From assembly GCA_020073645.1 (NCBI GenBank), contig JAIQET010000018.1:1-64000 (forward strand): DNA of 64,000 nt, read 5' to 3'. The notes beneath the pieces were generated by a model. It searched no databases, was not told the DNA's origin, and saw only the letters and a program-made list of their open reading frames with translations. The position numbers and the translations under genes were made by a program. Source of the stretch: Terriglobia bacterium (lineage in GTDB: Bacteria > Acidobacteriota > Terriglobia > Terriglobales > Acidobacteriaceae). Below are positions 54,476-61,859 of this stretch, piece by piece; within the stretch, counting starts at the first letter, position 1; every line of letters begins with the position of its first letter.

Positions 54476-54504
54476 TGAATTGTCCTCTTAGAGAGCAACG
54501 CGAG

Positions 54505-54900
54505 TTAGACGACCTTTCCTTTCGCCAGATCGCGCACCAGTTCCAGGTCAGCCTCCAGAAAATCGTAGGAGGATAACTCCGAGCGCTTGGCCCAGCGTAT
54601 GTCGCGAAAAATCCGGTTCTCGATTTCGCCCTGGTATTGGTGCACCACGTAGAAGCGTAACTCCACCGCGCTGCCCTTCTTATACTCATGGAGGATACGG
54701 GCGACCTCTTCGCCAATGTGGGCGTCGATGCCGAGTTCCTCGTCCAGTTCGCGCCGCAGGGCGTCGCGGGGTTGCTCGCCTGCTTCAATTTTGCCGCCAG
54801 GGAATTCCCACTTGAGAGGCATGGTCTGATGGCGGGTGCGCTGGCACACCAGGACTTTGCCATCCTTCATGATCAACGCTGCGACCACCCGCTTCATCAT
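54505..54900 (-). CDS. NUDIX hydrolase, MutT/8-oxo-dGTP pyrophosphatase type
   Basis: This protein of 131 residues has the complete NUDIX box 'GGKIEAGEQPRDALRRELDE' continuing 'ELGI', and the MutT-like N-terminus 'VVAALIMKDGKVLVCQRTRH' and 'MPLKWEFPGGKIE'. That wording is characteristic of (deoxy)nucleoside-triphosphate sanitising enzymes. Two adjacent ATGs (54900, 54897) can start it; the ORF-track start at 55146 runs through the GAF gene in another frame. It lies 79 nt downstream of the GAF gene on the same strand. Confidence 0.9.
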   Translation of the reverse strand: MMKRVVAALIMKDGKVLVCQRTRHQTMPLKWEFPGGKIEAGEQPRDALRRELDEELGIDAHIGEEVARILHEYKKGSAVELRFYVVHQYQGEIENRIFRDIRWAKRSELSSYDFLEADLELVRDLAKGKVV

Positions 54901-54979
54901 GGACGTGTTCCGGCGGAAACAGCCGAATGCCGCCATCCGCGCCCGCTTTCCAGCGCACCGAGCTTGCCTTCTTCGATCC

Positions 54980-55489
54980 TCATGATCGGGAGGTTTCCAG
55001 GTGTTTGCCCACCAGCGAGGCGCAGTACTCGACCAGTTCGCGGTCTGCGGCGGTGAAGGCCGAAGGGAAGTGGCTGTCGATGTCCAGTTCGCCGACCACC
55101 TTCCCGCGAACGAACACCGGCACCACGATTTCGGACTTGGTTTCAACCGAGCAAGCCAGATAACGGGAATCCTTGCTTACGTCGTCCACCACGACGGTCT
55201 TTCCGGTGGAAGCGGCGGCGCCGCAGATTCCCTGGTTGAGCGGGATACGGGTGTGGGGTGTCATGGCGCCCTGAAACGGGCCCAGCAGCAGGACGGGCGG
55301 CTGGCCGGCGGGGGGCGCCTGCTCCAGCATGTAAAAGCCGACCCAGTTGTACTTGAGCATGCGCTCGTGCAGCAGTTTCGCCACCTCGGACATGAGATGG
55401 TGGGACGAGGTCGCCGCGAGGGCCACCCGGTGCAGGTCTTTCTTGATGTCTTCGGTTTTGGAAGCAGTGGGCATAGTGGTTTTGGTCAT
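54980..55489 (-). CDS. GAF domain protein, free methionine-(R)-sulfoxide reductase-like
   Basis: A single GAF domain makes up most of the 169 residues. Motifs 'YNWVGFYML', 'LLGPFQGAMTPHTRIPLNQG', 'ICGAAASTGKTVVVDDV' and 'CSVETKSEIVVPVF' follow the fRMsr pattern. Two cysteines of that enzyme group ('GICGAA' and 'YLACSVETKSE') are present. The start is ATG 55489, which overlaps the stop codon of the upstream BtuF-like gene by 4 nt (ATGA), so the two are translationally coupled. The enzymatic role is likely but not certain, since many GAF proteins are sensors. Confidence 0.8.
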   Translation of the reverse strand: MTKTTMPTASKTEDIKKDLHRVALAATSSHHLMSEVAKLLHERMLKYNWVGFYMLEQAPPAGQPPVLLLGPFQGAMTPHTRIPLNQGICGAAASTGKTVVVDDVSKDSRYLACSVETKSEIVVPVFVRGKVVGELDIDSHFPSAFTAADRELVEYCASLVGKHLETSRS

Positions 55490-56328
55490 CGCAGCCGGTG
55501 CTCGCGCACCTGGCCTCGTGTGTCGGTCATACATCTTAGACCCAGCGGTTGTGGAAAACGCTGAGGATGAATGGCGGCTGCAAGCGCCCGCAGGCCCTGG
55601 ATCAAGGTGGGCGCGGGAGTGTTCAGGAACTCGTCGCGAATGCAGTACACACGCCCTTCGCGGACGGCCCGCATTTCTCCCCAACCGCGATCGCGAACGA
55701 CCTTCTCCAAGGGTACACGGTCGCCGGCGCCGCACCAGGCGGCGATCAACACTTGGGGATTTTCGGCCAGCACGGCTTGGGCATTGTGTTGTACACCCGG
55801 TTTTCCGATGAAGTCGCCACCCGCCGCATGTACCAGTTCCGCCACCCAGGGCTGTGATGCGATCAGCGGCTTGCCCCATTCTTCGCAGAAGACACGGGGG
55901 CGGGCGGCACCATTGGTGCGTGCGCCGATGGCTTGGATTTGTGCCTGCATATCGGAGATCACCTGCGCGCCACGTTCGGCTGCGCCCACGATCCCGGCGA
56001 TAGACGCAATGTCGGTGTAAATGTCAGCCAGGGTTCTAGGGGCGAGGCCGAGGAAGCGGGCACCGGCCTTGAGAATCTCGGCGACCGCTTTCTCCTGGTA
56101 GGGAACGGCGGCGATCACCAGATCTGGATGTGCGGCGACGATTTCATTGGCTTGGGCAGTCCAGGAATCGGCGAGGATGGTTCGGCTGCCGTCCGCCACC
56201 TGCGGGCAGGCATCGGCACAATATTTTGTGCAGGCGACAATGCGGTCGAGCTCGCCGAGGGCCGCGAGAATGACGGTCGCGCTGGGCTGCAGGCAGACGA
56301 CACGTTGGGGGGTGTGGTCGGAGGACAT
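55486..56328 (-). CDS. BtuF-like cobalamin/helical-backbone-metal-binding protein lacking a signal peptide
   Basis: The 280-residue protein has the periplasmic-binding fold of BtuF/FhuD: 'RVVCLQPSATVILAALGELD', 'ADSWTAQANEIVAAHPDLVI', 'ARFLGLAPRTLADIYTDIAS' and 'ALAAAIHPQRFP'. Family members normally carry a signal or lipoprotein peptide, but here the mature-type sequence begins five or so residues after ATG 56328, with no hydrophobic leader and no in-frame upstream candidate. No BtuCD permease/ATPase is adjacent. It could be a cytoplasmic ligand-binding variant. The GAF gene overlaps its 3' end. Confidence 0.8.
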   Translation of the reverse strand: MSSDHTPQRVVCLQPSATVILAALGELDRIVACTKYCADACPQVADGSRTILADSWTAQANEIVAAHPDLVIAAVPYQEKAVAEILKAGARFLGLAPRTLADIYTDIASIAGIVGAAERGAQVISDMQAQIQAIGARTNGAARPRVFCEEWGKPLIASQPWVAELVHAAGGDFIGKPGVQHNAQAVLAENPQVLIAAWCGAGDRVPLEKVVRDRGWGEMRAVREGRVYCIRDEFLNTPAPTLIQGLRALAAAIHPQRFPQPLGLRCMTDTRGQVREHRLR

Positions 56329-56403
56329 TGGTTGGTTTCCATGTTACCGCATGCAGGCGGGGCGCCCGCGCCACACAAGCAGAGCACGTTACAATCTGGT
56401 TGC

Positions 56404-56757
56404 ATGTACTCTCCACAGGTTCTCGATCACTTCGAGCACCCGCGCAATGCGGGCGCAGTCGCCAAGCCGGATGCATCTGTTCAGATCGAAAATCCGGCGT
56501 GTGGCGACATCTTAGAGCTGACCATGAAAGTCACCGGCGGGCGCGTTACGGAGATCCGCTTTCGAGCCAAGGGATGTGTTCCCGCCATGGCCTGCGGGTC
56601 GCTGCTGACGGAACTGGTGCGGGGAAGAACTGTGGACGAAGCGCGCCGGTTGCGACGGGATGAACTGGTACAGGCGATCGGCGGTCTGCCTGAAGCTTCT
56701 ACCCACGCCAGCCACCTGGCCATGGACGCACTGGCCGCAGCGCTCAAGCAGTTGTGA
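56404..56757 (+). CDS. IscU/NifU-like iron-sulfur scaffold protein
   Basis: This 117-residue protein has the IscU_N fold: 'YSPQVLDHFEHPRNAG', first cysteine in 'NPACGDILEL', second in 'FRAKGCVPAMACGSLLTELV'. The third scaffold cysteine, in the LHC(S/G) motif of IscU, is replaced ('STHASHLAMDALAAAL'), while an extra Cys follows the second. The ATG is preceded by TACAAT with an 8-nt gap and no Shine-Dalgarno. No iscS, hscA or sufBCD gene is nearby. It may be a reduced-function scaffold or a carrier. Confidence 0.85.
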   Translation: MYSPQVLDHFEHPRNAGAVAKPDASVQIENPACGDILELTMKVTGGRVTEIRFRAKGCVPAMACGSLLTELVRGRTVDEARRLRRDELVQAIGGLPEASTHASHLAMDALAAALKQL

Positions 56758-56826
56758 GAACACGCTCGGGGCGGCGAACGCGGAGCGTCAGCGTTGCCAG
56801 ACCCGCCTTGCGAAGGACAGGTGAGT

Positions 56827-57537
56827 TCAGGGTCGGACGGAGTCCGGGGAATAGACCGGCCAGCAGCGCTCCTGGGCAATCTTCTGCAACTCGGAGTTGG
56901 GGTTCACCGCAAAGGCATGGCGCGCGATTGCCAGCATCTCCGCGTCCCAGCGCGAATTGCCGAAGGCAACGTCGGGATCGCGCCGGATTACGTCGCGGAT
57001 GGCTTTCGGCTTGCCCTCGCCGGTGGGCACGCGAACCAGTCGGTCGGTGATGCGGCCGTTTTCGATTTCCACCGCCGCCGCCAGAATCCTGTTTTCGGGA
57101 ATCCCACAATGTTTCATCCCTGCGCGGATTACCCACTCGTTGGTGGATGAGACCGCCCAAACGTCGCAGCCCGATTGCTGGAGACGACGAACCAAGTCAC
57201 GCATCTCAGGGAAAATCTGTCCAACGAAATTCTCGTCAAAGTACTGGTTGGCGGCGCGCTGGACCTTGGCGTCGGCCAAGCCGCGATGCATGGTCACCAT
57301 TTCGCCGCACATGGTGTCCTCGTCCACTTTGCCCGCCCTGTAATCGGCGTAATGGGGACGGGCCCAGCGGGCGATTTCGTCCGAAACCAGGCGCTGCCGC
57401 AGTTCCCAGTCGAAGAAACCTTCTCCGGCATCGCCGGCCCAGAGCGTGCCATCGCAGTCGAAGGCAGCGAGGCGCGGCTGCAGGCGGAGAATGGAGTCAA
57501 TAAACTCGGCGGGCTTGAGCGGGGAGGTTGCGGTCAC
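56827..57537 (-). CDS. HAD-IB family phosphatase (phosphoserine phosphatase-like)
   Basis: This HAD hydrolase has motif I 'AAFDCDGTLWAGDAGEGFFD', motif II 'VWAVSSTNEWVI', Lys in 'GEGKPKAIRDVI' and motif IV 'VAFGNSRWDAEMLA'. The cap and length (236 residues from GTG 57537) fit the SerB/PhnX-like IB group. A TTG at 57594 would give a longer product overlapping the MocA-like gene by 32 nt; either start lacks a convincing Shine-Dalgarno. The substrate is unknown. Same-strand arrangement with the MocA-like and XdhC-like genes suggests one transcript. Confidence 0.85.
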   Translation of the reverse strand: MTATSPLKPAEFIDSILRLQPRLAAFDCDGTLWAGDAGEGFFDWELRQRLVSDEIARWARPHYADYRAGKVDEDTMCGEMVTMHRGLADAKVQRAANQYFDENFVGQIFPEMRDLVRRLQQSGCDVWAVSSTNEWVIRAGMKHCGIPENRILAAAVEIENGRITDRLVRVPTGEGKPKAIRDVIRRDPDVAFGNSRWDAEMLAIARHAFAVNPNSELQKIAQERCWPVYSPDSVRP

Positions 57538-57562
57538 GTGCGTGGCAGCCCTTTCGTGGAGG

Positions 57563-58213
57563 TCACTTTGGTTGCGCGAAGGTTGGGGTGGCAAGCGCCG
57601 CGTAGTCTGCCGGCGTGTCCACGTTCAGGGCGACGAAGGGATCAGCGACAGGTACGTACTCAATGTGCGCTTGATTCTGGTGCTCGATGTCGCGCGCGGT
57701 CGCGGTGGGCGGCGCCTTCAGGAACTTTTCGATCATCTCGCGGCTGACTAGGATGGGGTGTCCGTGTTTACCGCCGTATTCGGGCACCACCGCCCATAGC
57801 CTGCGCGCAAGGGCCATCTCAAACGCAGTATGCAGTTGTTGCAGGGTGGCGGCTGCCACCGGGGGCCGGTCCACCAGCGTGACCATGGCGGCATCGCGGC
57901 CACGACTCAGGACCTCCTGAAGACCAACCTGCAGGGAGCTGAATTGCCCGCGCTCGGGTGCTGGGTTTTGAATGACGAACGCGCCGTTGGCGTAGACCAC
58001 GGCAGCGAGGTTCGCCTCATTCCTTCCAGTGACGACGATCACCATGTCGTTGAACGGATTGAGCGCCTGGATGGCCGCTGAAAGAAATGTCTGGCCTGTA
58101 GCTCCCGAACCGGGCGCGACCGGCGGCCAGGGGAGCAACGCCTTGTCGGCGCCCATACGAGTGGATTCACCGGCAGCAAGAATGACTCCGCACAGACTGG
58201 GAGCACGGCCCAT
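57563..58213 (-). CDS. MocA/MobA-like nucleotidyltransferase
   Basis: The GT-A-like nucleotidyltransferase motif 'GVILAAGESTRMGADKALLP' opens the 216-residue protein, followed by 'LVDRPPVAAATLQQL' (metal-binding Asp) and 'EYGGKHGHPILVSREM'. The 'GKHGHPIL' stretch is typical of molybdenum-cofactor cytidylyltransferase (MocA) rather than MobA. The adjacent XdhC gene strengthens a role in maturing a Mo-hydroxylase. TATCGT lies 7 nt before the ATG with no Shine-Dalgarno, again suggesting a leaderless message. No Mo-enzyme structural gene is in the window. Confidence 0.87.
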   Translation of the reverse strand: MGRAPSLCGVILAAGESTRMGADKALLPWPPVAPGSGATGQTFLSAAIQALNPFNDMVIVVTGRNEANLAAVVYANGAFVIQNPAPERGQFSSLQVGLQEVLSRGRDAAMVTLVDRPPVAAATLQQLHTAFEMALARRLWAVVPEYGGKHGHPILVSREMIEKFLKAPPTATARDIEHQNQAHIEYVPVADPFVALNVDTPADYAALATPTFAQPK

Positions 58214-58258
58214 GAATCAAACGATAGCAGAAAGACGAGGGGAAAGCAGTGGCGGAAA

Positions 58259-59134
58259 TCAGCCGTTCGGCTCACTCTCGCTCAGAGCTTCGGCTGCTGC
58301 GTCCGCACTATCCACCGAATCGAGCTTCTTGGAATGAAACCAGCTCATGTGCGGCAGTGCCCGTTCGGCGTGACGGCGGAGGGCGATCAGCTCGGCGGTG
58401 ATGGCGACTGCGATTTCCTCGGGGGTGATCGCTCCGATGTCGAGGCCAACCGGGGCGTGCACGCGCTCGAACAATTCGGCTGGGATGCCTTCCTTGGTTA
58501 GCTCGCGGAAGATAGCGATGGTTTTGCGCTTGGACCCGATCATTCCGATGTAGCGAGCCTGGGTTTGAACCGCCCAGCGCAGCACGCGCATGTCGTCGCG
58601 GTGGCCGCGAGTGACGATCACGATGTAAGAAGACTCGCTCGGTGTGAGGCGCGCTGTGGCCTGGTCGAAATCTTCGGCGATGACCTCATTGGCTTCGGGG
58701 AAGCGCTCGCGGTTGGCATAGGCCTCGCGATCATCCACTACGGTGACATCAAAACCGGCATTTCTAGCAACTTTGTAAAGGTTTACCGCAACGTGACCTG
58801 CGCCGAAAATATAAAGTGATGCTGGAGGTAGTACGGGTTCGATGAAAATGTCGAGCGTGCCCCCGCAGACCAGGCCGGTATCGTACTTGGGATCCTGATT
58901 CAGGTTGAAAGTCAGGGTGCGGGGCTTCTCACTTTCCATCACCTCGCGCGCGGCTTGCCAGACCTCAGCCTCGACGCAACCCCCGCCGATGGTGCCGAGG
59001 ATGGAACCGTCATCGCGAACCAGCATCTTGGCGGTCTTGAAGGAAGGGATGGAACCGCGCACGTTGACGATGGTGGCCACGGCGCCCCGGCGGCCTTCTT
59101 TCCGCAGCTTGACGATCTCCTCGTAGAGGTCCAT
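58259..59134 (-). CDS. XdhC/CoxI family Mo-hydroxylase maturation protein
   Basis: The 291-residue protein joins an N-terminal XdhC_CoxI domain ('GAVATIVNVRGSIPSFKTAK', 'GTIGGGCVEAEVWQAA') to a C-terminal Rossmann-like XdhC_C domain ('ASLYIFGAGHVAVNLYKVA', 'RYIGMIGSKRKT', 'APVGLDIGAITPEEIAVAIT'). XdhC proteins insert sulfurated Mo cofactor into xanthine dehydrogenase and relatives. Start ATG 59134 gives the usual N-terminus 'MDLYEEIVKLRKEG'; the ORF-track start at 59242 overlaps the divergent DUF4242 gene. It is upstream of the MocA-like gene by 45 nt. Confidence 0.92.
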   Translation of the reverse strand: MDLYEEIVKLRKEGRRGAVATIVNVRGSIPSFKTAKMLVRDDGSILGTIGGGCVEAEVWQAAREVMESEKPRTLTFNLNQDPKYDTGLVCGGTLDIFIEPVLPPASLYIFGAGHVAVNLYKVARNAGFDVTVVDDREAYANRERFPEANEVIAEDFDQATARLTPSESSYIVIVTRGHRDDMRVLRWAVQTQARYIGMIGSKRKTIAIFRELTKEGIPAELFERVHAPVGLDIGAITPEEIAVAITAELIALRRHAERALPHMSWFHSKKLDSVDSADAAAEALSESEPNG

Positions 59135-59240
59135 ACCAGGCTTGATTATTGGGGTTTCCGGGGGGCAAGTCAAACCAGCTTGTTTGCGAAAGTGCGGAAC
59201 CGGGGCTAGACTTCTACAACATCCGAGGTGAGGAGGACCC

Positions 59241-59507
59241 ATGCCCGTTTATATGGTCGAACGTGAACTTCCTGGAATCAAGATGGATCAGCTGGCCGCC
59301 GCCCAGAAGGCTGCCATCGAACTCGGTAAGAAGATGACCGCGCAAGGCAAGAACGTGCGCTATATTCGCAGCGCATTTGTGCCAGCCGAAGCCCATTGCA
59401 TGTGCTTCTTTGAGGCCTCAAATCCCGAGGTCGTCAAGGAGTTGAACGAGACCGCGAAGATTCCGTATACGTGGATCGTGGAAGCGATGGATTTGACGCC
59501 GAAGTAG
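59241..59507 (+). CDS. DUF4242 domain protein
   Basis: This 88-residue protein has the compact ferredoxin-like DUF4242 pattern: 'MPVYMVERELPGIKMDQL', 'VRYIRSAFVPAEAHCMCFFE' and 'IPYTWIVEAMDL'. Some members bind nickel; the His and Cys residues of 'AEAHCMCFF' could be ligands here, but this is a guess. GAGGTGAGGAGG gives a very strong Shine-Dalgarno. A terminator follows, so it is probably monocistronic. Divergent from xdhC by 106 nt. Confidence 0.8.
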   Translation: MPVYMVERELPGIKMDQLAAAQKAAIELGKKMTAQGKNVRYIRSAFVPAEAHCMCFFEASNPEVVKELNETAKIPYTWIVEAMDLTPK

Positions 59508-59536
59508 AAGGGCTGTCATCCACAACAGGAAAGCCG

Positions 59537-59561
59537 AGGCCGAACCGGGTTCGGCCTTTCT
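59537..59561 (+). terminator. Intrinsic terminator of the DUF4242 gene
   Basis: A 9-bp perfect stem AGGCCGAAC / GTTCGGCCT with a CGG loop is followed by TTCTTATT, 30 nt after the stop codon. Confidence 0.75.
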
Positions 59562-59631
59562 TATTGCCACCGTCAATGTGCTAGCTTGGTGGGTTTAGTC
59601 AGCATCCAGTGGAATCGCAAGGAGCGTCCTC

Positions 59632-60654
59632 ATGAAAGCTGTCCGCATGCACGAATACGGTGGGCCCGAGGTGCTGCGCTATGAAGATGTGCCCGACCCT
59701 AAGCCGCGCAAGGACCAGTTGCTGGTGCGGGTGAAAGCTTGCGCCATGAACCACCTGGATATCTGGGTGCGCAAGGGAACAACAAAGTCCCCCTTGCCGC
59801 ACATCCTGGGCAGTGATGTCGCCGGGGAAATCGTCGAAGTTGGCGAATACAACACGGGACTAAAGGTGGGGCAGCGGGTTCTGCTGGCGCCCATGACATT
59901 TTGCAATCGCTGCGAAGCCTGCACTTCCGGCCGCCAGAACCTGTGTCCCGAATACAGCGTGCTGGGCAATCGGAACGATGGCGGCGACTGCGAACTGATG
60001 GCCGTGCCCGCGGTCAACGTCATTCCCATCCCGGACAGTCTGGGGTTCAATGAAGCCGCCAGCGTGCCGTTGGTTTTCCTGACGGCATGGCACATGCTGG
60101 TGGGCAGGGCCGGGATGCGGCCCGGACAGGTTGTGCTGATTCTGGGCGCCAACTCGGGCGTGGGCATTGCTGCGATTCAATTGGCAAAGCTGTTCAATGC
60201 CACCGTGATCGCCACGGCCGGCGACGATCGCAAGATGCAGGGGGCACGGCAACTGGGGGCCGACCATGTGATCAATCACTACACCCAGAAGATTTCCGAC
60301 GAGGTCCGCCGTATTACCAACAAGCAGGGCGTGGACATCGTGTTCGAGCACGTGGGCAAGTCCACTTGGGAAGAGAGCATCAAGTCGCTCAAGCCGGCAG
60401 GCACGCTGGTGACCTGCGGGGCGACCACGGGGCCGGATGTGGGGATCGATCTTCGCTTCGTATACTCGCGGCAGCTCTCGATTCTGGGCTCGTACATGGG
60501 AACCATGGGCGAACTGCACGAGGTGCTGAAGCACGTGTTCAGCGGGAAGTTGAAACCGGTAGTGGATCGGGCCTTCCCACTGAAAGAGGCCCGTGCGGCG
60601 CATGAGCACATGGAGAAGAGCCAGATGTTCGGGAAGATTGTTTTGAATCCGTAG
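59632..60654 (+). CDS. Zinc-binding MDR-type alcohol dehydrogenase / quinone oxidoreductase
   Basis: This medium-chain dehydrogenase/reductase has 340 residues. The N-terminal GroES-like domain has 'VKACAMNHLDIWVRKG' and 'PHILGSDVAGEIVEVG'. The structural zinc loop is complete in 'CNRCEACTSGRQNLC', while the usual catalytic Cys position is Asn/His-Leu, as in quinone-reductase-like members. The Rossmann motif is 'ILGANSGVGIAAIQLAK'. NADPH-dependent reduction of an enone or quinone is likely. The gene ends only a few bases before the GATCTTTA target duplication of the 502-bp element, which directly follows its stop codon. Confidence 0.9.
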   Translation: MKAVRMHEYGGPEVLRYEDVPDPKPRKDQLLVRVKACAMNHLDIWVRKGTTKSPLPHILGSDVAGEIVEVGEYNTGLKVGQRVLLAPMTFCNRCEACTSGRQNLCPEYSVLGNRNDGGDCELMAVPAVNVIPIPDSLGFNEAASVPLVFLTAWHMLVGRAGMRPGQVVLILGANSGVGIAAIQLAKLFNATVIATAGDDRKMQGARQLGADHVINHYTQKISDEVRRITNKQGVDIVFEHVGKSTWEESIKSLKPAGTLVTCGATTGPDVGIDLRFVYSRQLSILGSYMGTMGELHEVLKHVFSGKLKPVVDRAFPLKEARAAHEHMEKSQMFGKIVLNP

Positions 60655-61172
60655 GATCTTTAGGTAGTGGGCTAATTCCGTGTTGCTGATTTTTATAACC
60701 CATAATCACCGCCTGGTTTCGAGCTGTCTGGCTCGGCGGGTTTAGAGGTCTTTGGATGCAATGCCTCCGAAATGTCGGTGAGCACCCACAGGATGCCAGC
60801 AGACAAGAACACTGTCAAGAAGCAGGCGAAGGCGGCGAGCATCAGTGCGCCTAGCACCCGGTCTCCTCCTGGTCGTCCGAGATTGTCCGGGACATCGGAG
60901 AATGAAACGAATGCGAGGATCGCGGCAACAGCCATCATGAAGCCCGCGATTAGTCGAAGTGCATACGCCATTTTACCCATCTGCAACCTCCGCACGGCGT
61001 AAATGATCCCATCCGGCAGTCGCAAAACGCAAGTGCGGTTTGACCGCTGGATTACGATTGGGAATGACCACGCAGACTCGGAAGTTCATCGAACTGGCCG
61101 ACATCCTGGAAATGCAAGCGGGAAACCGCTGCCAGAATCAGCAACACGGCATTAGCCCACTACCGATCTTTA
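60655..61172. mobile_element. 502-bp transposon-like element with 29-bp TIRs and 8-bp target duplication
   Basis: GATCTTTA occurs at 60655-60662 and again at 61165-61172. Just inside, the left end GGTAGTGGGCTAATTCCGTG... (60663-60691) and the right end (61136-61164) are inverted repeats matching at 28 of 29 positions. The 502-bp interior (60663-61164) encodes a small membrane protein on the minus strand and the beginning of a short ORF on the plus strand, but no transposase. An 8-bp duplication is known for several IS families (for example ISL3, IS1595, some IS256). It is therefore a non-autonomous, passenger-bearing element; the mobilising transposase is unknown. Confidence 0.8.
60693..60980 (-). 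CDS. Small membrane protein carried inside the 502-bp element
   Basis: This 95-residue protein has two clear TM helices ('LRLIAGFMMAVAAILAFVSF' and 'GALMLAAFACFLTVFLSAGILWV') joined by a short Gly/Pro/Arg loop, and a hydrophilic C-terminus with 'KPAEPDSSKPGG'. ATG 60980 has GGAGG 6 nt upstream, a convincing translation start; the ORF-track start at 61025 lacks support. The stop lies 2 nt from the left inverted repeat. I do not recognise the family. It is the only intact gene of the element, so it is a passenger or a selfish-element product rather than part of the nuo or MDR neighbourhood. Confidence 0.7.
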   Translation of the reverse strand: MGKMAYALRLIAGFMMAVAAILAFVSFSDVPDNLGRPGGDRVLGALMLAAFACFLTVFLSAGILWVLTDISEALHPKTSKPAEPDSSKPGGDYGL

Positions 61173-61210
61173 CCTTCGTGAACCTCCGTGTCCTTTGTGG
61201 TTTAAAATAG
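61064..61210 (+). pseudogene. Short ORF running out of the element's right end
   Basis: ATG 61064 opens 48 codons. The first ~17 ('MTTQTRKFIELADILEMQ') have a natural helical look, but the frame then crosses the right inverted repeat and target duplication and reads through the intergenic repeat to TAG at 61208. It may be the 5' fragment of a gene captured by the element, or chance. Confidence 0.25.
61173..61208 (+). promoter_or_regulatory. nuoB: CACAGAG-type repeat ending in TAAAAT, upstream of nuoB
   Basis: CCTTCGTGAACCTCCGTGTC...TTTGTGG, in the style of the repeat before deoC, runs directly into TAAAAT (61203-61208). ATG 61215 follows after 6 nt with no Shine-Dalgarno. The repeat therefore supplies or abuts the nuoB promoter. 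Confidence 0.5.
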
Positions 61211-61214
61211 GTTG

Positions 61215-61775
61215 ATGGCCAGCGAAGTCAGCTTCGGCAGCTATGTCACCACCGAGAACGGCAAGAAGGTCGTCAAGGAACTGACCTACGGCAATGCCGC
61301 GCCGGAGGGTGTGGTGCTCACCACGCTCGATTCGGCCATCAACTGGATGCGCAAGAGTTCCATCTGGCCGATGACGTTCGGGCTGGCGTGCTGTGCGATC
61401 GAGATGATGTCGATGGGGGCATCGCGGTTCGACATTGCGCGGTTTGGCGCCGAAGTGTTTCGGCCTTCGCCGCGGCAATCAGACCTGATCATCATTGCCG
61501 GGCGGGTGTCGAACAAAATGGCCCCGGTCATTCGCCAGCTCTGGGAGCAGATGCCCGAACCCAAGTGGGTGATCTCGATGGGTGCGTGCGCCACCTCCGG
61601 CGGGGTATTCAACAACTACGCGCTGGTGCAGAGCGTGAACCAGGTGATTCCGGTGGACGTCTATGTTCCTGGCTGCCCGCCCCGACCCGAGCAGTTGATT
61701 TACGCCATCACCCTGCTACAGGAAAAAATCCAGAAGCAGCGCGGGTCATTCAAGCAGGCGCTGAACCTCTCCTAG
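61215..61775 (+). CDS. nuoB: NADH-quinone oxidoreductase subunit B, orphan
   Basis: NuoB holds cluster N2, the last Fe-S centre before quinone in complex I. The 186-residue protein has the cluster ligands: tandem Cys in '[11 protein letters not shown]', Cys in '[12 protein letters not shown]' and Cys in '[13 protein letters not shown]'. The N-terminal ~35 residues ('[18 protein letters not shown]') are longer than in E. coli. ATG 61215 or TTG 61212 starts it. Unusually, neither nuoA nor nuoCD is adjacent: a transposon-like element lies upstream and a decarboxylase downstream. It is thus either a dispersed complex I gene or a spare copy. Confidence 0.93.
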   Translation: MASEVSFGSYVTTENGKKVVKELTYGNAAPEGVVLTTLDSAINWMRKSSIWPMTFGLACCAIEMMSMGASRFDIARFGAEVFRPSPRQSDLIIIAGRVSNKMAPVIRQLWEQMPEPKWVISMGACATSGGVFNNYALVQSVNQVIPVDVYVPGCPPRPEQLIYAITLLQEKIQKQRGSFKQALNLS

Positions 61776-61859
61776 GTGGCGAAAGACGCTGTAAGCAGCG
61801 TCTCTACAGCAGCGTTTCCACGGTATCCCTTTACAGCTAAGCGTATAGAATCCCACATC

